20,744 nt of DNA from contig JAKBQK010000172.1 in NCBI GenBank assembly GCA_021835265.1, forward strand, positions 1-20,744, read 5' to 3'. Below, piece after piece: positions 7,003-14,313 of the stretch. A model generated the notes under the pieces. That model was given only the letters and a program-made list of their open reading frames with translations. It had not been told where the DNA came from and ran no database searches. The number at the start of each line of letters is the position of its first letter. Positions within the stretch are counted from its first letter, which is position 1. The translations under genes and the position numbers were made by a program. This DNA comes from Thermoplasmata archaeon. GTDB taxonomy: Archaea; Thermoplasmatota; Thermoplasmata; Thermoplasmatales; Thermoplasmataceae.

Positions 7003-8256
7003 ATGAAGTTCTATATGCCAAACTGGGAAGATCGGGTAGATCCTGAATTTGATTTCACAAATGATTCTTATTCAGAATCTCATGAAATAAGTCCTTATGA
7101 AAACGATTATTATGCACATCAGATATACAAGAAAAAGCAACCATATGATGGTATACTCTTTAGCTTAAGCAACTTTCAGACTAAACTGAAAATAAAATAT
7201 GATGAACAAAACCAGCCCATGATTAGAAATAAAAAAAATATCCGGGATTATTTGAAAATCCAGAAATACTCAAGATTGAAGGTAATGGGTGACTGTGGTG
7301 CATTCAGTTATGTTGCCCATCACAATCCACCACCATTTTATTCTGTACATCACGTTGCAGAGATGTACCATGAATTTAAATTTGATTTTGGAGTAAGCCC
7401 GGATCACATTGCTGTGGGATTTATCCGTTTTAAAGAGGAAGGAAAGAAGAAATATGTAAAATTATCAACCAAAGAAAGAGAAAGAAGAAGAATGCTGACT
7501 GTGCAGAACTCCGAGGAATTCATAAATTTAGTAAAGGAGAAACATTATTCTTTTAAGGCAATCGGAGTTGCCCAAGGTTACAGCCCAAAGTCCTATATTG
7601 AGAGTGTTATTTCATTGGTCTCCCAAGGTTATGAATATTTGGCCCTCGGTGGTTTAGTTCAATATAGTAACCTTGAATTGTTAAAGATTCTTCATAAAGT
7701 TACACCATACATGGAAGGCAAAAAGCTGCATCTTTTTGGTGTTATGCGTCCAGGACACATTACAAACTTCGAAAAATTGGGAGTCACCAGTTTTGATAGT
7801 GCATCATATTTCAGAAAAGCATGGTTAAGATCCGGGCAGAATTATCTATCCCAGGAAGGTGTTTGGTACTCTGCCATAAGGGTTCCATTCTCATGGAATA
7901 AAAATCTAATAAAAAATGCAAATGATTCAAATATTTCTCTTCAGGATTTAGAAAATTTGGAAACGCAGGCCTATGATTCTTTATTAAGATACTCTGACGG
8001 AAAACTTGGCATTGATACTGCCCTTTCCTCTGTAATTGAATATGACAAACTATTAATGAGGAATTCTGAAAATATAGAAAATATTAAAGTAAAGTACAGG
8101 AAAACTCTGGAACATAAACCTTGGGAAAATTGCGAATGTGAAATTTGTCAGGAACATGGTATTGATGTCATGATCTTTCGGGGCACAAATAGGAATAAGA
8201 GAAGAGGGTATCATAATACTTGGGTTTTCAAGAATAAAATGATGAGTTCCATATAG
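7003..8256 (+). CDS. dpdA: DpdA-like DNA guanine transglycosylase (TGT superfamily)
   Basis: 417-residue TGT-fold enzyme predicted to exchange guanine for a 7-deazaguanine base, here most likely in DNA. Residues seen: D97 in GDCGAF (matches DSGGFQ of TGT), GVAQG at 188-192, ALGGL at 214-218 (matches the GGLA segment) and D265 in SFDSAS, the position of the nucleophilic Asp. The zinc site is C377-x-C379-x2-C382 with H404, as in TGT. It lacks the C-terminal PUA-type extension of archaeal tRNA TGT (ArcTGT) and is shorter, and it sits among helicase, nuclease and restriction genes; this is why I call DpdA rather than a tRNA enzyme. No queC/D/E/folE-like genes are nearby, so preQ0 would come from the host archaeosine pathway. 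Which derivative is inserted cannot be told from sequence. Confidence 0.8.
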   Translation: MKFYMPNWEDRVDPEFDFTNDSYSESHEISPYENDYYAHQIYKKKQPYDGILFSLSNFQTKLKIKYDEQNQPMIRNKKNIRDYLKIQKYSRLKVMGDCGAFSYVAHHNPPPFYSVHHVAEMYHEFKFDFGVSPDHIAVGFIRFKEEGKKKYVKLSTKERERRRMLTVQNSEEFINLVKEKHYSFKAIGVAQGYSPKSYIESVISLVSQGYEYLALGGLVQYSNLELLKILHKVTPYMEGKKLHLFGVMRPGHITNFEKLGVTSFDSASYFRKAWLRSGQNYLSQEGVWYSAIRVPFSWNKNLIKNANDSNISLQDLENLETQAYDSLLRYSDGKLGIDTALSSVIEYDKLLMRNSENIENIKVKYRKTLEHKPWENCECEICQEHGIDVMIFRGTNRNKRRGYHNTWVFKNKMMSSI

Positions 8257-8303
8257 TATTCCGCCAATTTTTTGTGATTTCTCATTTCCATTTTGCTAGG
8301 CTT

Positions 8304-8361
8304 TGCACTTAAAAGCCTCTTTTTGATTGAATTTAGGTGCAAGTAAAATATTTTAGGTGCA
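8304..8361. repeat. Cluster of three TTTTAGGTGCA-type motifs
   Basis: Copies: inverted TGCACTTAAAA at 8304-8314, direct TTTAGGTGCA at 8332-8341 and direct TTTTAGGTGCA at 8351-8361. The two direct copies are about 20 bases apart, two helical turns. The same motif pair recurs at 13740-13770. It lies just upstream of the 130-residue winged-helix-like gene, so operator sites are the simplest reading. Confidence 0.55.
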
Positions 8362-8410
8362 GATTTCTATTGATACGAATTATTATTTTCAGGTATGTAA
8401 TGTATGAAGC

Positions 8411-8803
8411 ATGTCAAATCCAGAAGATTGGGATACAGGCTACATAAAAGAACTCAAGAAACACTACGCAAATGATATCATCAACTACATGTTTAGAGAA
8501 GGGGTTAAAGGAACTAAGTTTTCCAGACTTTACTCACTGCTTTCGTTGATTCAAATCTTTGATTCAAAAGATGAGGAAAGATATGTTGAGTTGAAGAAAA
8601 TTGTGGCAAAAGCTAGAGAATTGGGCTACGATGGAACTGATCCTGCAATTGAATACGGCCTCAACTCCTCTTTTGAAGCTGGTCTCGTGGAAGTTATAAA
8701 GGACAAACAAGAATATCGGTTAAATCCAAGATTCAGAGAATGGGTAATCAAGCAAAAAAATGACATTCAAACAACACTTAAAACATTCATAGCAAAACGC
8801 TAG
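8411..8803 (+). CDS. Winged-helix-like hypothetical protein, 130 aa
   Basis: No family recognised with confidence. The middle and C-terminal part (residues about 45-115) has a helix-turn-helix-like arrangement followed by a hairpin (GLVEVIKDKQEYRLNPRFREW) that looks like a wing. The N-terminus is helical and charged; no Cys motif or membrane segment. A weak TATA-like stretch (8378-8390) precedes it, and the TTTTAGGTGCA motif cluster lies 50-107 bases upstream. It follows the DpdA-like gene in the same direction after a 154-base gap, so it may be a regulator of, or cargo next to, that locus. Confidence 0.65.
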   Translation: MSNPEDWDTGYIKELKKHYANDIINYMFREGVKGTKFSRLYSLLSLIQIFDSKDEERYVELKKIVAKARELGYDGTDPAIEYGLNSSFEAGLVEVIKDKQEYRLNPRFREWVIKQKNDIQTTLKTFIAKR

Positions 8804-8851
8804 CTATGACAACTCTTTTGAGCTATGTTATCGAAAAATAAGGAGAGAGGG

Positions 8852-10121
8852 AGAGGTAGATTTCCACTCCAACTTATAGGAAGATAGCTAGGGGTTCAGG
8901 GATGAAGTCCGGCTTAATGCCCAACTCAAACATTTCATGTATCAGCACGGTTATGTTGTAAGCAATTGCTTTACAGATAAGCTCATTCTTCTGTGCAGTC
9001 AGGTTCTTGCTTTTCAAGGAATCTCCAAGTTTCAGTTTCCAGGCAGAGAATGTCGTCTCCACGTTGGATCGAAGGTGGTAATGCTCCTCAAATTCTTCCT
9101 TGCGGTAAAGGAAGATTGCATACATCTTTCTCCAGATATGATTTCCCATCGGCCTGCCATGAGTATTGCTCTTGAATGGTATGTATGGAACGCCACCCAT
9201 TTCATCAATCAATGCCAGATTTGACCTTGAAAGATACGCCTTGTCCGCCGATGCCTCTTCAACAGTAAACCCAAGCTCTTTTGTCCTTAGAATGAGGGGC
9301 TTGAAGTGGTTAATGTCCGCCGAACCTTTACCTTTGTTCTCTGTAACATTGAGAGCGGTGATTATGTTTGTTCTAACCCCGACGGTGATATGCGCCTTGA
9401 TCCATCCATGCTCCCTTTTTAAGTTGTATTTCTCTTCAGCGTACTCATTAAAGTTGGTAGTCCTGAAGCCTGAACTGTCGGTTGCAAATTTTGTTTCGAT
9501 CTCCATGAGTGGCGATGCGGTCTGGGAAAGAAGATTCTGTAATATTAGCGTTATGTCTTCTCTGTTCAGCACTTTCGAAGAAACATTGAAATGCGGGGCA
9601 TGTGATATGTGATCTCTGGATTCCGCAAATCCAAAAAGTGATGCCGATCTCCTGCTTGAAAGCTGTGAATACACTTTCTGTATTGCGCAGAAAAGTTCAT
9701 CCTTCAAGGGCAGTCTGGGCCTTCCTCTTGTCTGTTCTGGTTCTTCAACCCCTGATACTAGGTCGCTGAGAAGTGCATCAAACAGCTTTACTTCCTCGCT
9801 CTGTGCTGCATTATAGGCAGACCATGCCTGTGAATATGTTACCTTCTTAACGCCTTCTATGGCTGGTGTTTCCGTTGGATTCTTATTATGCGCTATTGTA
9901 AGTTCAACCGCTATGATGTGTTTGCACCTTACATTTCTGCTTTCAAAATCAGGGCATGTGCAGATCGGTTCTTTCCCCTTCATGCTAACAATGTAATTCC
10001 CATGCCCACTCTGAGAAGGCACTATCCAGTGATTGCCTTCCTGTTTCAGTTTTCCAGACTTGGCGATTTCTTCGCCTCTTTGCTCTCTCCCTTCATCAAT
10101 GCTCATTGGTTATCTACCTCT
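8852..10121. mobile_element. Insertion sequence with SWIM/DDE transposase (ends tentative)
   Basis: The transposase gene is bracketed by an inverted match AGAGGTAGATnnCCA, at 8852-8866 on the plus strand and at 10107-10121 on the minus strand (13 of 15 positions defined and identical). This gives an element of about 1270 bases, normal for a single-ORF IS. No flanking target duplication is visible. A second possibility is that the AGGTAGATTT direct repeat at 8855-8864 and 10208-10217 marks a target duplication, with ends further out. The ends should be taken as provisional. Confidence 0.45.
8874..10106 (-). CDS. IS transposase with N-terminal SWIM zinc finger
   Basis: 410-residue transposase. 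A SWIM zinc finger (CxC...CxH: C49, C51, C61, H63) opens the protein, and an RNase H-type DDE domain follows, with D210 (ATDSSGF), D288 (ASADKAYLS) and E350 (RSNVETTFSAWK) as likely catalytic acids. The frame is intact with no frameshift, so it may still be active. It is the only leftward gene between 8.3 and 13.2 kb, which fits a late insertion between the 130-residue gene and the AbrB operon. A TATA-like box (minus strand TTTATAAGG, 10143-10151) lies about 40 bases upstream. Confidence 0.9.
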   Translation of the reverse strand: MSIDEGREQRGEEIAKSGKLKQEGNHWIVPSQSGHGNYIVSMKGKEPICTCPDFESRNVRCKHIIAVELTIAHNKNPTETPAIEGVKKVTYSQAWSAYNAAQSEEVKLFDALLSDLVSGVEEPEQTRGRPRLPLKDELFCAIQKVYSQLSSRRSASLFGFAESRDHISHAPHFNVSSKVLNREDITLILQNLLSQTASPLMEIETKFATDSSGFRTTNFNEYAEEKYNLKREHGWIKAHITVGVRTNIITALNVTENKGKGSADINHFKPLILRTKELGFTVEEASADKAYLSRSNLALIDEMGGVPYIPFKSNTHGRPMGNHIWRKMYAIFLYRKEEFEEHYHLRSNVETTFSAWKLKLGDSLKSKNLTAQKNELICKAIAYNITVLIHEMFELGIKPDFIPEPLAIFL

Positions 10122-10157
10122 TAATACACCTATTACTTTCTGCCTTATAAATATGTT

Positions 10158-10244
10158 GATATGTCTACCTATATTATGGAATAGAGATAATAATCGACAT
10201 GCAAATAGGTAGATTTATAAGCAAGTTATCGATATGTAGGTAGA
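10158..10244. promoter_or_regulatory. Operator-like TAGGTAGA repeats and TATA box of the AbrB operon
   Basis: TAGGTAGA occurs at 10206-10213 and at 10237-10244, the second copy ending immediately before the ATG at 10245; an inverted copy, TCTACCTA, is at 10164-10171. The 7-mer GATATGT precedes both the inverted copy (10158) and the last direct copy (10231). The TATA-like box TTTATAAG (10214-10221, 24-31 bases before the ATG) directly follows the first direct copy. Binding here would block transcription, so autorepression by the AbrB-like protein is likely. Confidence 0.55.
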
Positions 10245-10451
10245 ATGCCAAGAATGAAAGGTGAGACGACAAAATTGGTAGCGGCAAAAACACAGAGCGA
10301 CTCAATAAGAACTACAGTACCTTCATTTATTGTGAAGACGCTCCACCTAACCACTAATGATATGCTTACATGGGATTTTGACCCCGAGAAAAGAGAAGTA
10401 TTGATTGTTAGAGTAATAAGGGGTGAATTAGAAAAGGTCAAGGAGGAATAA
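10245..10451 (+). CDS. AbrB/SpoVT-like regulator, 68 aa
   Basis: A small swapped-hairpin DNA-binding protein: the segment SIRTTVPSFIVKTLHLTTND (residues about 20-39) followed by MLTWDFDPEKREVLIVRV is the classic AbrB pattern, strand-loop-helix-strand with a hydrophobic dyad. Its stop TAA shares one base with the ATG of the restriction-modification gene, and an AAGGAGG ribosome-binding site lies in its last codons, so the two are coupled. It probably plays the role of a control protein that delays or limits expression of the restriction enzyme. Antitoxin use of the fold is the alternative, but no toxin gene is next to it. Confidence 0.85.
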   Translation: MPRMKGETTKLVAAKTQSDSIRTTVPSFIVKTLHLTTNDMLTWDFDPEKREVLIVRVIRGELEKVKEE

Positions 10452-13189
10452 TGGAATTGGCCATTCAGAAAAGGCTTATTGAGCAGCCAGAATTTGAACC
10501 AAAACGAAAAAAGAAGAAAGAGGAGGCTCTAACTGTTCAAAGATTCATTAATGAGGTTCTGGTCAGTCAGTTGAGTATACCTCTTAGACAAATCGTGAAC
10601 GATACTACTTTTTCGAAATACACGTTCCTCAAGAGGCCTGATTTACTCGTATCTGAATTTGAGTATGATCAGATCACAAAGAATGAAACCCAGTTCATAG
10701 AGAATCTTGTCGCATATGCAGAAGCAAAGGATGAAAGCGTTGTAGGTGATGCTGATTGGAAGGATGCAATCAAACAAGGATTTGACAAAGCACCAAAACT
10801 CAAATTACCATTCTTTATAGTAACCAATTGCAAGACAAGTATTTTTTACAATGTAAAGACTAGGAATGAGATTAGGCTAAACGGAAACCCAATTCGCACC
10901 TTCCAAACTATAGACGTGCTCCGTCTAGTAAAAAATCAACTCACCCAAAAACCAGAGCTTGAGAATATAGTTACAAATGTTGATTCTCTAGCACTTATAT
11001 CTGAGGCGGTTTTTGCTAATAGGCTTTGGGAACTTGCTAAGGTCTATAGAAACATTAGTTTCGAAAATGGCGTTCAAAAGATCGACTTTACAATAGGTTT
11101 CATATCTTTGGAGTATTTTGAAGAAAGAGAAAATTTGAGGGGTACCAAAGATGCTACAAGAATATATTGGACTGATTGTCAATCCAAGAAATCAGAAGAA
11201 GTTGTGGCATCTTTGTCCAAATACATTCAGAGATTAGAGCAGAATTCCCAATTTGAGGAATTTTCTACCCTAATGGAGAAAGTCAGAATCGCCATAGTGG
11301 GAACAGAAAAGACAAAGCCTATAGTGACAACTGAGGATGTGAAGAGCATATACGATATTATCGATTCCATGAAACCTTTACATGGTTGTGGGTTTGATCT
11401 GTTCGGGGCTGTGTATGAAAAGTTTGCAAGCAAGAATGAGAAAAAGGACTTCGGTGAGTATTTCACTAGAAGACACTATACGCATATTTTCGCAAAACTG
11501 TTACTAAAAGATGAGACATATTATGACGGTAAGAGGGAATTTAAAGTTCTAGACCCAGCGTGTGGAACAGGAGGATTTTTGACAGAAAGTTTCAAAGTGT
11601 TGTACAATGCTTACAGCAAGAATTTATCCTTGGATGAGGAAGCACTTAGATTCCTAGAAGAAAGCTGCTTTTATGGCTTCGACGTTAGGCCGGAAAACAT
11701 TTGGCGGACAAAATTGAACATGTTTCTTGTTGGAGACGGCCATACACATATGTATTCAAGAGATTCTCTTAGACACAAGTTCAAGGACGATGAAAAATGG
11801 GATTATATCCTCACTAATCCACCTGTAGGCGCTGGGACTGTAAAAGCCGATACAACGGCCATAGCATCCTTTCGCAACGAGATTGCATTCCTCTATAGAA
11901 TCATCAACCTTTTGAAAGTGAATGGCAAGGCATGCGTCCTACTCCCTGATGGTGTGTTGGAGAATCCATCTTTTGTTAAGCTAAGAAGTAATTTTCTTGA
12001 AAAATGCGCTATAGAAGCAATTATCTCCCTTCCTAAATTTGCATTTGCACCCTACACTAAGGAAAAAATGTATGCGGTGTTCTTCAAGAAAAAGGCAGAT
12101 AACCAAACAAGAATGCAAACCGAACCAATTTGGATGTATATTTTAGACAATGATGGCCTAGCCAATTCTGACAAAAGGTTTCCCACAAAGTTACGGAATA
12201 ATCGAAATGGTTGGATGCACGACGAAATTTCAGGATGGGTAAGCACTGATGGAGAAGAAATGCCAGGACTCCTTGAGGAAAGATGGAAGAAATTCGATGA
12301 TAGTTTAACTTCTGGAACTGAGTGGATTGATGAAAAGGGAAAGGGAATAAAACTCAGAAAAGGTGGATTCATTAAGATGTCAACCATTCAAGAGCCGGCA
12401 GCAAACTATTGTCTTCTTCCAGAGTATTACATGCGCCCTGCTGAAGCAGGACTTATGCCGATGAACCAATGGAAGAATAAACTCGATACAGTTGAGAAAC
12501 AAATGAAATCGATCTCAAACGTTGATTTCTCCCAGTTACATACTCAGTTAGAAAGAATTAAGGTGATGATTACTAATAGGGATTTCTCAGCATTTCAAGG
12601 CTTGGAGGTCCCCATTGGAGAAGTTCTAGGGTACATGAGTGGAAATTCTGGTTTAACAGAGGAATATCGGTATTCTCAGATAAAGATTAACAAAGAACGA
12701 AAGTATCTAATTTTAACCGGAAGTACCGTTTTTGATGAAACTATGTATATTCATAAGTGTCCTCATCCTAAGGATGCGTCGAAATACATTACGGTGACAG
12801 AGGGAAAACAAGTTATTCACGTAGTTAGGAAGGGAAAAGCAGGATTTACTACATTCTTTGAAACAGGAGATTATACAATAAACGACGACGCATATCTGTT
12901 GTTTCTCAAGAAGTCTTCCGAAGTCACTCAGAGTGAACGTGTAGATTACAAGATCAATCTCAAATGGTTATTTTACGAGTATCGCAATCTCTTTCTTGAA
13001 TACTCTTCAAGTTCTGACAACGGCACATGGAATATGACGGACTTTTTTGATAAGGCAAGAATCGATATACCCCCAATAGAAGAACAAGAGTTATTTGTGT
13101 CATTTTATGACAACTTGGAGGTTGTTGAAGAGCTTCTGGGGGAGCCTCATAAAAGAATAAGAGAACTATTGATGAATTCCATGAAGTGA
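10451..13189 (+). CDS. Single-chain restriction-modification protein (Type IIG-like)
   Basis: 912 residues combining nuclease, methylase and specificity parts. Residues about 50-150 hold a PD-(D/E)XK-like core (PD at 63-64, EAK at 91-93), as in the N-terminus of HsdR. The N6-adenine methylase domain (about 300-600) has motif X-like GEYFTRR, motif I DPACGTGGF (368-376) and motif IV TNPPV (455-459). The C-terminal third resembles a Type I specificity subunit, ending with the IPPIEEQE signature (about 877-884). No separate hsdS or hsdR is present, which fits a self-contained enzyme that modifies and cuts. Odd: the fourth position of NPP(F/Y/W), normally aromatic, is valine. Coupled to the AbrB-like gene upstream. 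Confidence 0.87.
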   Translation: MELAIQKRLIEQPEFEPKRKKKKEEALTVQRFINEVLVSQLSIPLRQIVNDTTFSKYTFLKRPDLLVSEFEYDQITKNETQFIENLVAYAEAKDESVVGDADWKDAIKQGFDKAPKLKLPFFIVTNCKTSIFYNVKTRNEIRLNGNPIRTFQTIDVLRLVKNQLTQKPELENIVTNVDSLALISEAVFANRLWELAKVYRNISFENGVQKIDFTIGFISLEYFEERENLRGTKDATRIYWTDCQSKKSEEVVASLSKYIQRLEQNSQFEEFSTLMEKVRIAIVGTEKTKPIVTTEDVKSIYDIIDSMKPLHGCGFDLFGAVYEKFASKNEKKDFGEYFTRRHYTHIFAKLLLKDETYYDGKREFKVLDPACGTGGFLTESFKVLYNAYSKNLSLDEEALRFLEESCFYGFDVRPENIWRTKLNMFLVGDGHTHMYSRDSLRHKFKDDEKWDYILTNPPVGAGTVKADTTAIASFRNEIAFLYRIINLLKVNGKACVLLPDGVLENPSFVKLRSNFLEKCAIEAIISLPKFAFAPYTKEKMYAVFFKKKADNQTRMQTEPIWMYILDNDGLANSDKRFPTKLRNNRNGWMHDEISGWVSTDGEEMPGLLEERWKKFDDSLTSGTEWIDEKGKGIKLRKGGFIKMSTIQEPAANYCLLPEYYMRPAEAGLMPMNQWKNKLDTVEKQMKSISNVDFSQLHTQLERIKVMITNRDFSAFQGLEVPIGEVLGYMSGNSGLTEEYRYSQIKINKERKYLILTGSTVFDETMYIHKCPHPKDASKYITVTEGKQVIHVVRKGKAGFTTFFETGDYTINDDAYLLFLKKSSEVTQSERVDYKINLKWLFYEYRNLFLEYSSSSDNGTWNMTDFFDKARIDIPPIEEQELFVSFYDNLEVVEELLGEPHKRIRELLMNSMK

Positions 13190-13274
13190 GTTGATTCCAT
13201 TACTGGGCTACCCAATATCGGTAAAATGCTTGACAGCCAGACTAGAATATTGATGCAAAACACCAGTGAGAGAT

Positions 13275-13472
13275 TCAGTCCATGAATGCATTTTCCCACT
13301 TTTGCTTTGAAATGGAGTAATATTGCATAATGTGCCCAGTGATTGGATTGTGGTGATTACGCGCCTCATCTGGTGACCCAGTATAATATCCACACTTGGC
13401 GCACTTGAAATCATCCACTCCAGACCCCATCCAACAAGTATTCACTAAGATGTACTTAAAATTTTTGTTCAT
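13275..13472 (-). CDS. Small C2H2-like zinc-finger ORF, 65 aa
   Basis: The segment FKCAKCGYYTGSPDEARNHH contains C24-x2-C27 followed by H40/H41 and H47, which fits a C2H2 zinc finger as found in small archaeal and viral proteins. The start at 13472 has no evident TATA box, and an internal ATG (GSGVDD follows) is an alternative. It lies in a decayed stretch directly downstream of a broken ORF on the same strand, so it could be a remnant of a larger gene; the finger itself is intact. Confidence 0.45.
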   Translation of the reverse strand: MNKNFKYILVNTCWMGSGVDDFKCAKCGYYTGSPDEARNHHNPITGHIMQYYSISKQKWENAFMD

Positions 13473-13481
13473 AAGAGACTG

Positions 13482-13735
13482 TCAAATCTCCGTTGATCCC
13501 TTATGATACAAAGATGATGTTTTCATAAGAGCCTCCCATGTCTGAACCCGTAGGCCGAGGATGGTCATGCACATTTCATATGCCTCCCGATAGAGGATTT
13601 CATCCCTAACTTGACACTCTTGTCTTTCACATCTTCAGGTATGTGCTTTCCATACCATATCCGGGGAACCTTGTCTCAAAGGAGTATGGACATTCCTTCT
13701 GGATATTTCAACTATAATTTGACGGTCTCGTTCAT
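13482..13735 (-). pseudogene. Multiply disrupted ORF, possible transposase remnant
   Basis: Read leftward from the ATG at 13735 the frame gives MNETVKL, then in-frame TAG and later TGA, then WYGKHIPEDVKDKSVKL; after a frameshift it continues as DEILYREAYEMCMTILGLRV and ends at the TGA at 13482-13484. The pieces have coding-like composition in two frames, so this is a dead gene rather than a live one. The layout suggests a transposase N-terminus, but I cannot name the family. Confidence 0.5.
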
Positions 13736-13739
13736 AATG

Positions 13740-13770
13740 TTTTAGGTGCAACTTTCATCTTTTAAGTGCA
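13740..13770 (+). repeat. Second pair of TTTTAGGTGCA-type motifs
   Basis: TTTTAGGTGCA at 13740-13750 and TTTTAAGTGCA at 13760-13770, again 20 bases apart. The second copy matches the inverted one at 8304-8314 over about 16 bases (CTTTTAAGTGCAAAGC). It precedes a winged-helix fragment, as the first cluster precedes the 130-residue gene. Confidence 0.5.
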
Positions 13771-13886
13771 AAGCTATTTTGCTATTAAAGTTAAAATATC
13801 CAAACAGAAATCTCATATCCCTGACAGAAAAGGGAGAACAGATAGCAGAAAAAATAAAAGAAATTGTAAAAATAATAAATGGATGA
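13746..13886 (+). pseudogene. C-terminal fragment of a winged-helix protein
   Basis: The open frame ending at 13886 reads KYPNRNLISLTEKGEQIAEK and ends IKEIVKIING. The LTEKG motif plus following helix is the wing and last helix of a winged-helix regulator, like that of the protein at 2754. No start codon or helix-turn-helix part is present in frame, so the 5' part of the gene has been lost. Confidence 0.55.
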
Positions 13887-14093
13887 TCAGAGTTCCAGCT
13901 CTTCCATCAGTTCCCTGGAATTGGTCTCAGCTATTTTCGATATGACAAACTGTAGCTTCTCCTCAAGATATTTTATTATTTCATCCCTGGTTTCCGTCTC
14001 ATCTACTGCTTTCCTGAATATTGCATAGTCTACGTCAAACTAGTCTTTCCTTCCTGTGTAGTATTCCTTTGTAAATGGATTGCGTTTCACCAT
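13887..14093 (-). pseudogene. Small ORF with an internal amber codon
   Basis: From the ATG at 14093 the frame reads MVKRNPFTKEYYTGRKD, then TAG (14040-14042), and continues in frame as FDVDYAIFRKAVDETETRDE to a TGA at 13887-13889, 68 sense-like codons in all. An AGGAG ribosome-binding site lies a few bases before the ATG. The simplest view is a recently inactivated small gene of unknown function. Pyrrolysine decoding is possible in principle in Thermoplasmata relatives, but nothing else in the window points to it. Confidence 0.5.
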
Positions 14094-14115
14094 TTCTCCT
14101 GATATATAACGTATT

Positions 14116-14131
14116 AAAAAAACCGTCTATA
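14116..14131. repeat. Oligo-A/CGTCTATA repeat, left copy
   Basis: A7 followed by CCGTCTATA. The near copy A9 plus CGTCTATA lies at 18481-18497 in the same orientation, on the far side of the Type III restriction-modification genes. On the minus strand it reads as an oligo-T terminator, but no leftward gene ends here. Confidence 0.45.
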
Positions 14132-14278
14132 GATACATCAAATGAAAAAATGAACTTTTATCAGTAAAATAGGCCTTTTGAAATCAGAAGGATAAAATTA
14201 GAAATATGTATTAATATATTTTTAAAGATATGATGATTTATGAAAAATTTATTGCACGTCGTTTTAATAGTTTAAAAC

Positions 14279-14287
14279 GTTATAGAA
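14279..14287 (+). promoter_or_regulatory. TATA-like box of the mod-res operon
   Basis: GTTATAGAA lies about 27-35 bases before the ATG at 14314, at the end of a long A/T-rich non-coding stretch (14094-14313) in which I see no gene. Confidence 0.4.
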
Positions 14288-14313
14288 ACATTTTACTATA
14301 ATCGTTTATTGGC

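Noticed and set aside
7003..8256. Archaeal tRNA-guanine transglycosylase (ArcTGT)
   Set aside because: Too short, no PUA-type extension and located in a mobile defence context; DpdA-like is the better fit, though a search is needed to be certain.
13208..13414. 68-residue leftward frame overlapping the zinc-finger ORF
   Set aside because: No motif, and it overlaps the frame with the C2H2-like pattern; treated as a shadow.
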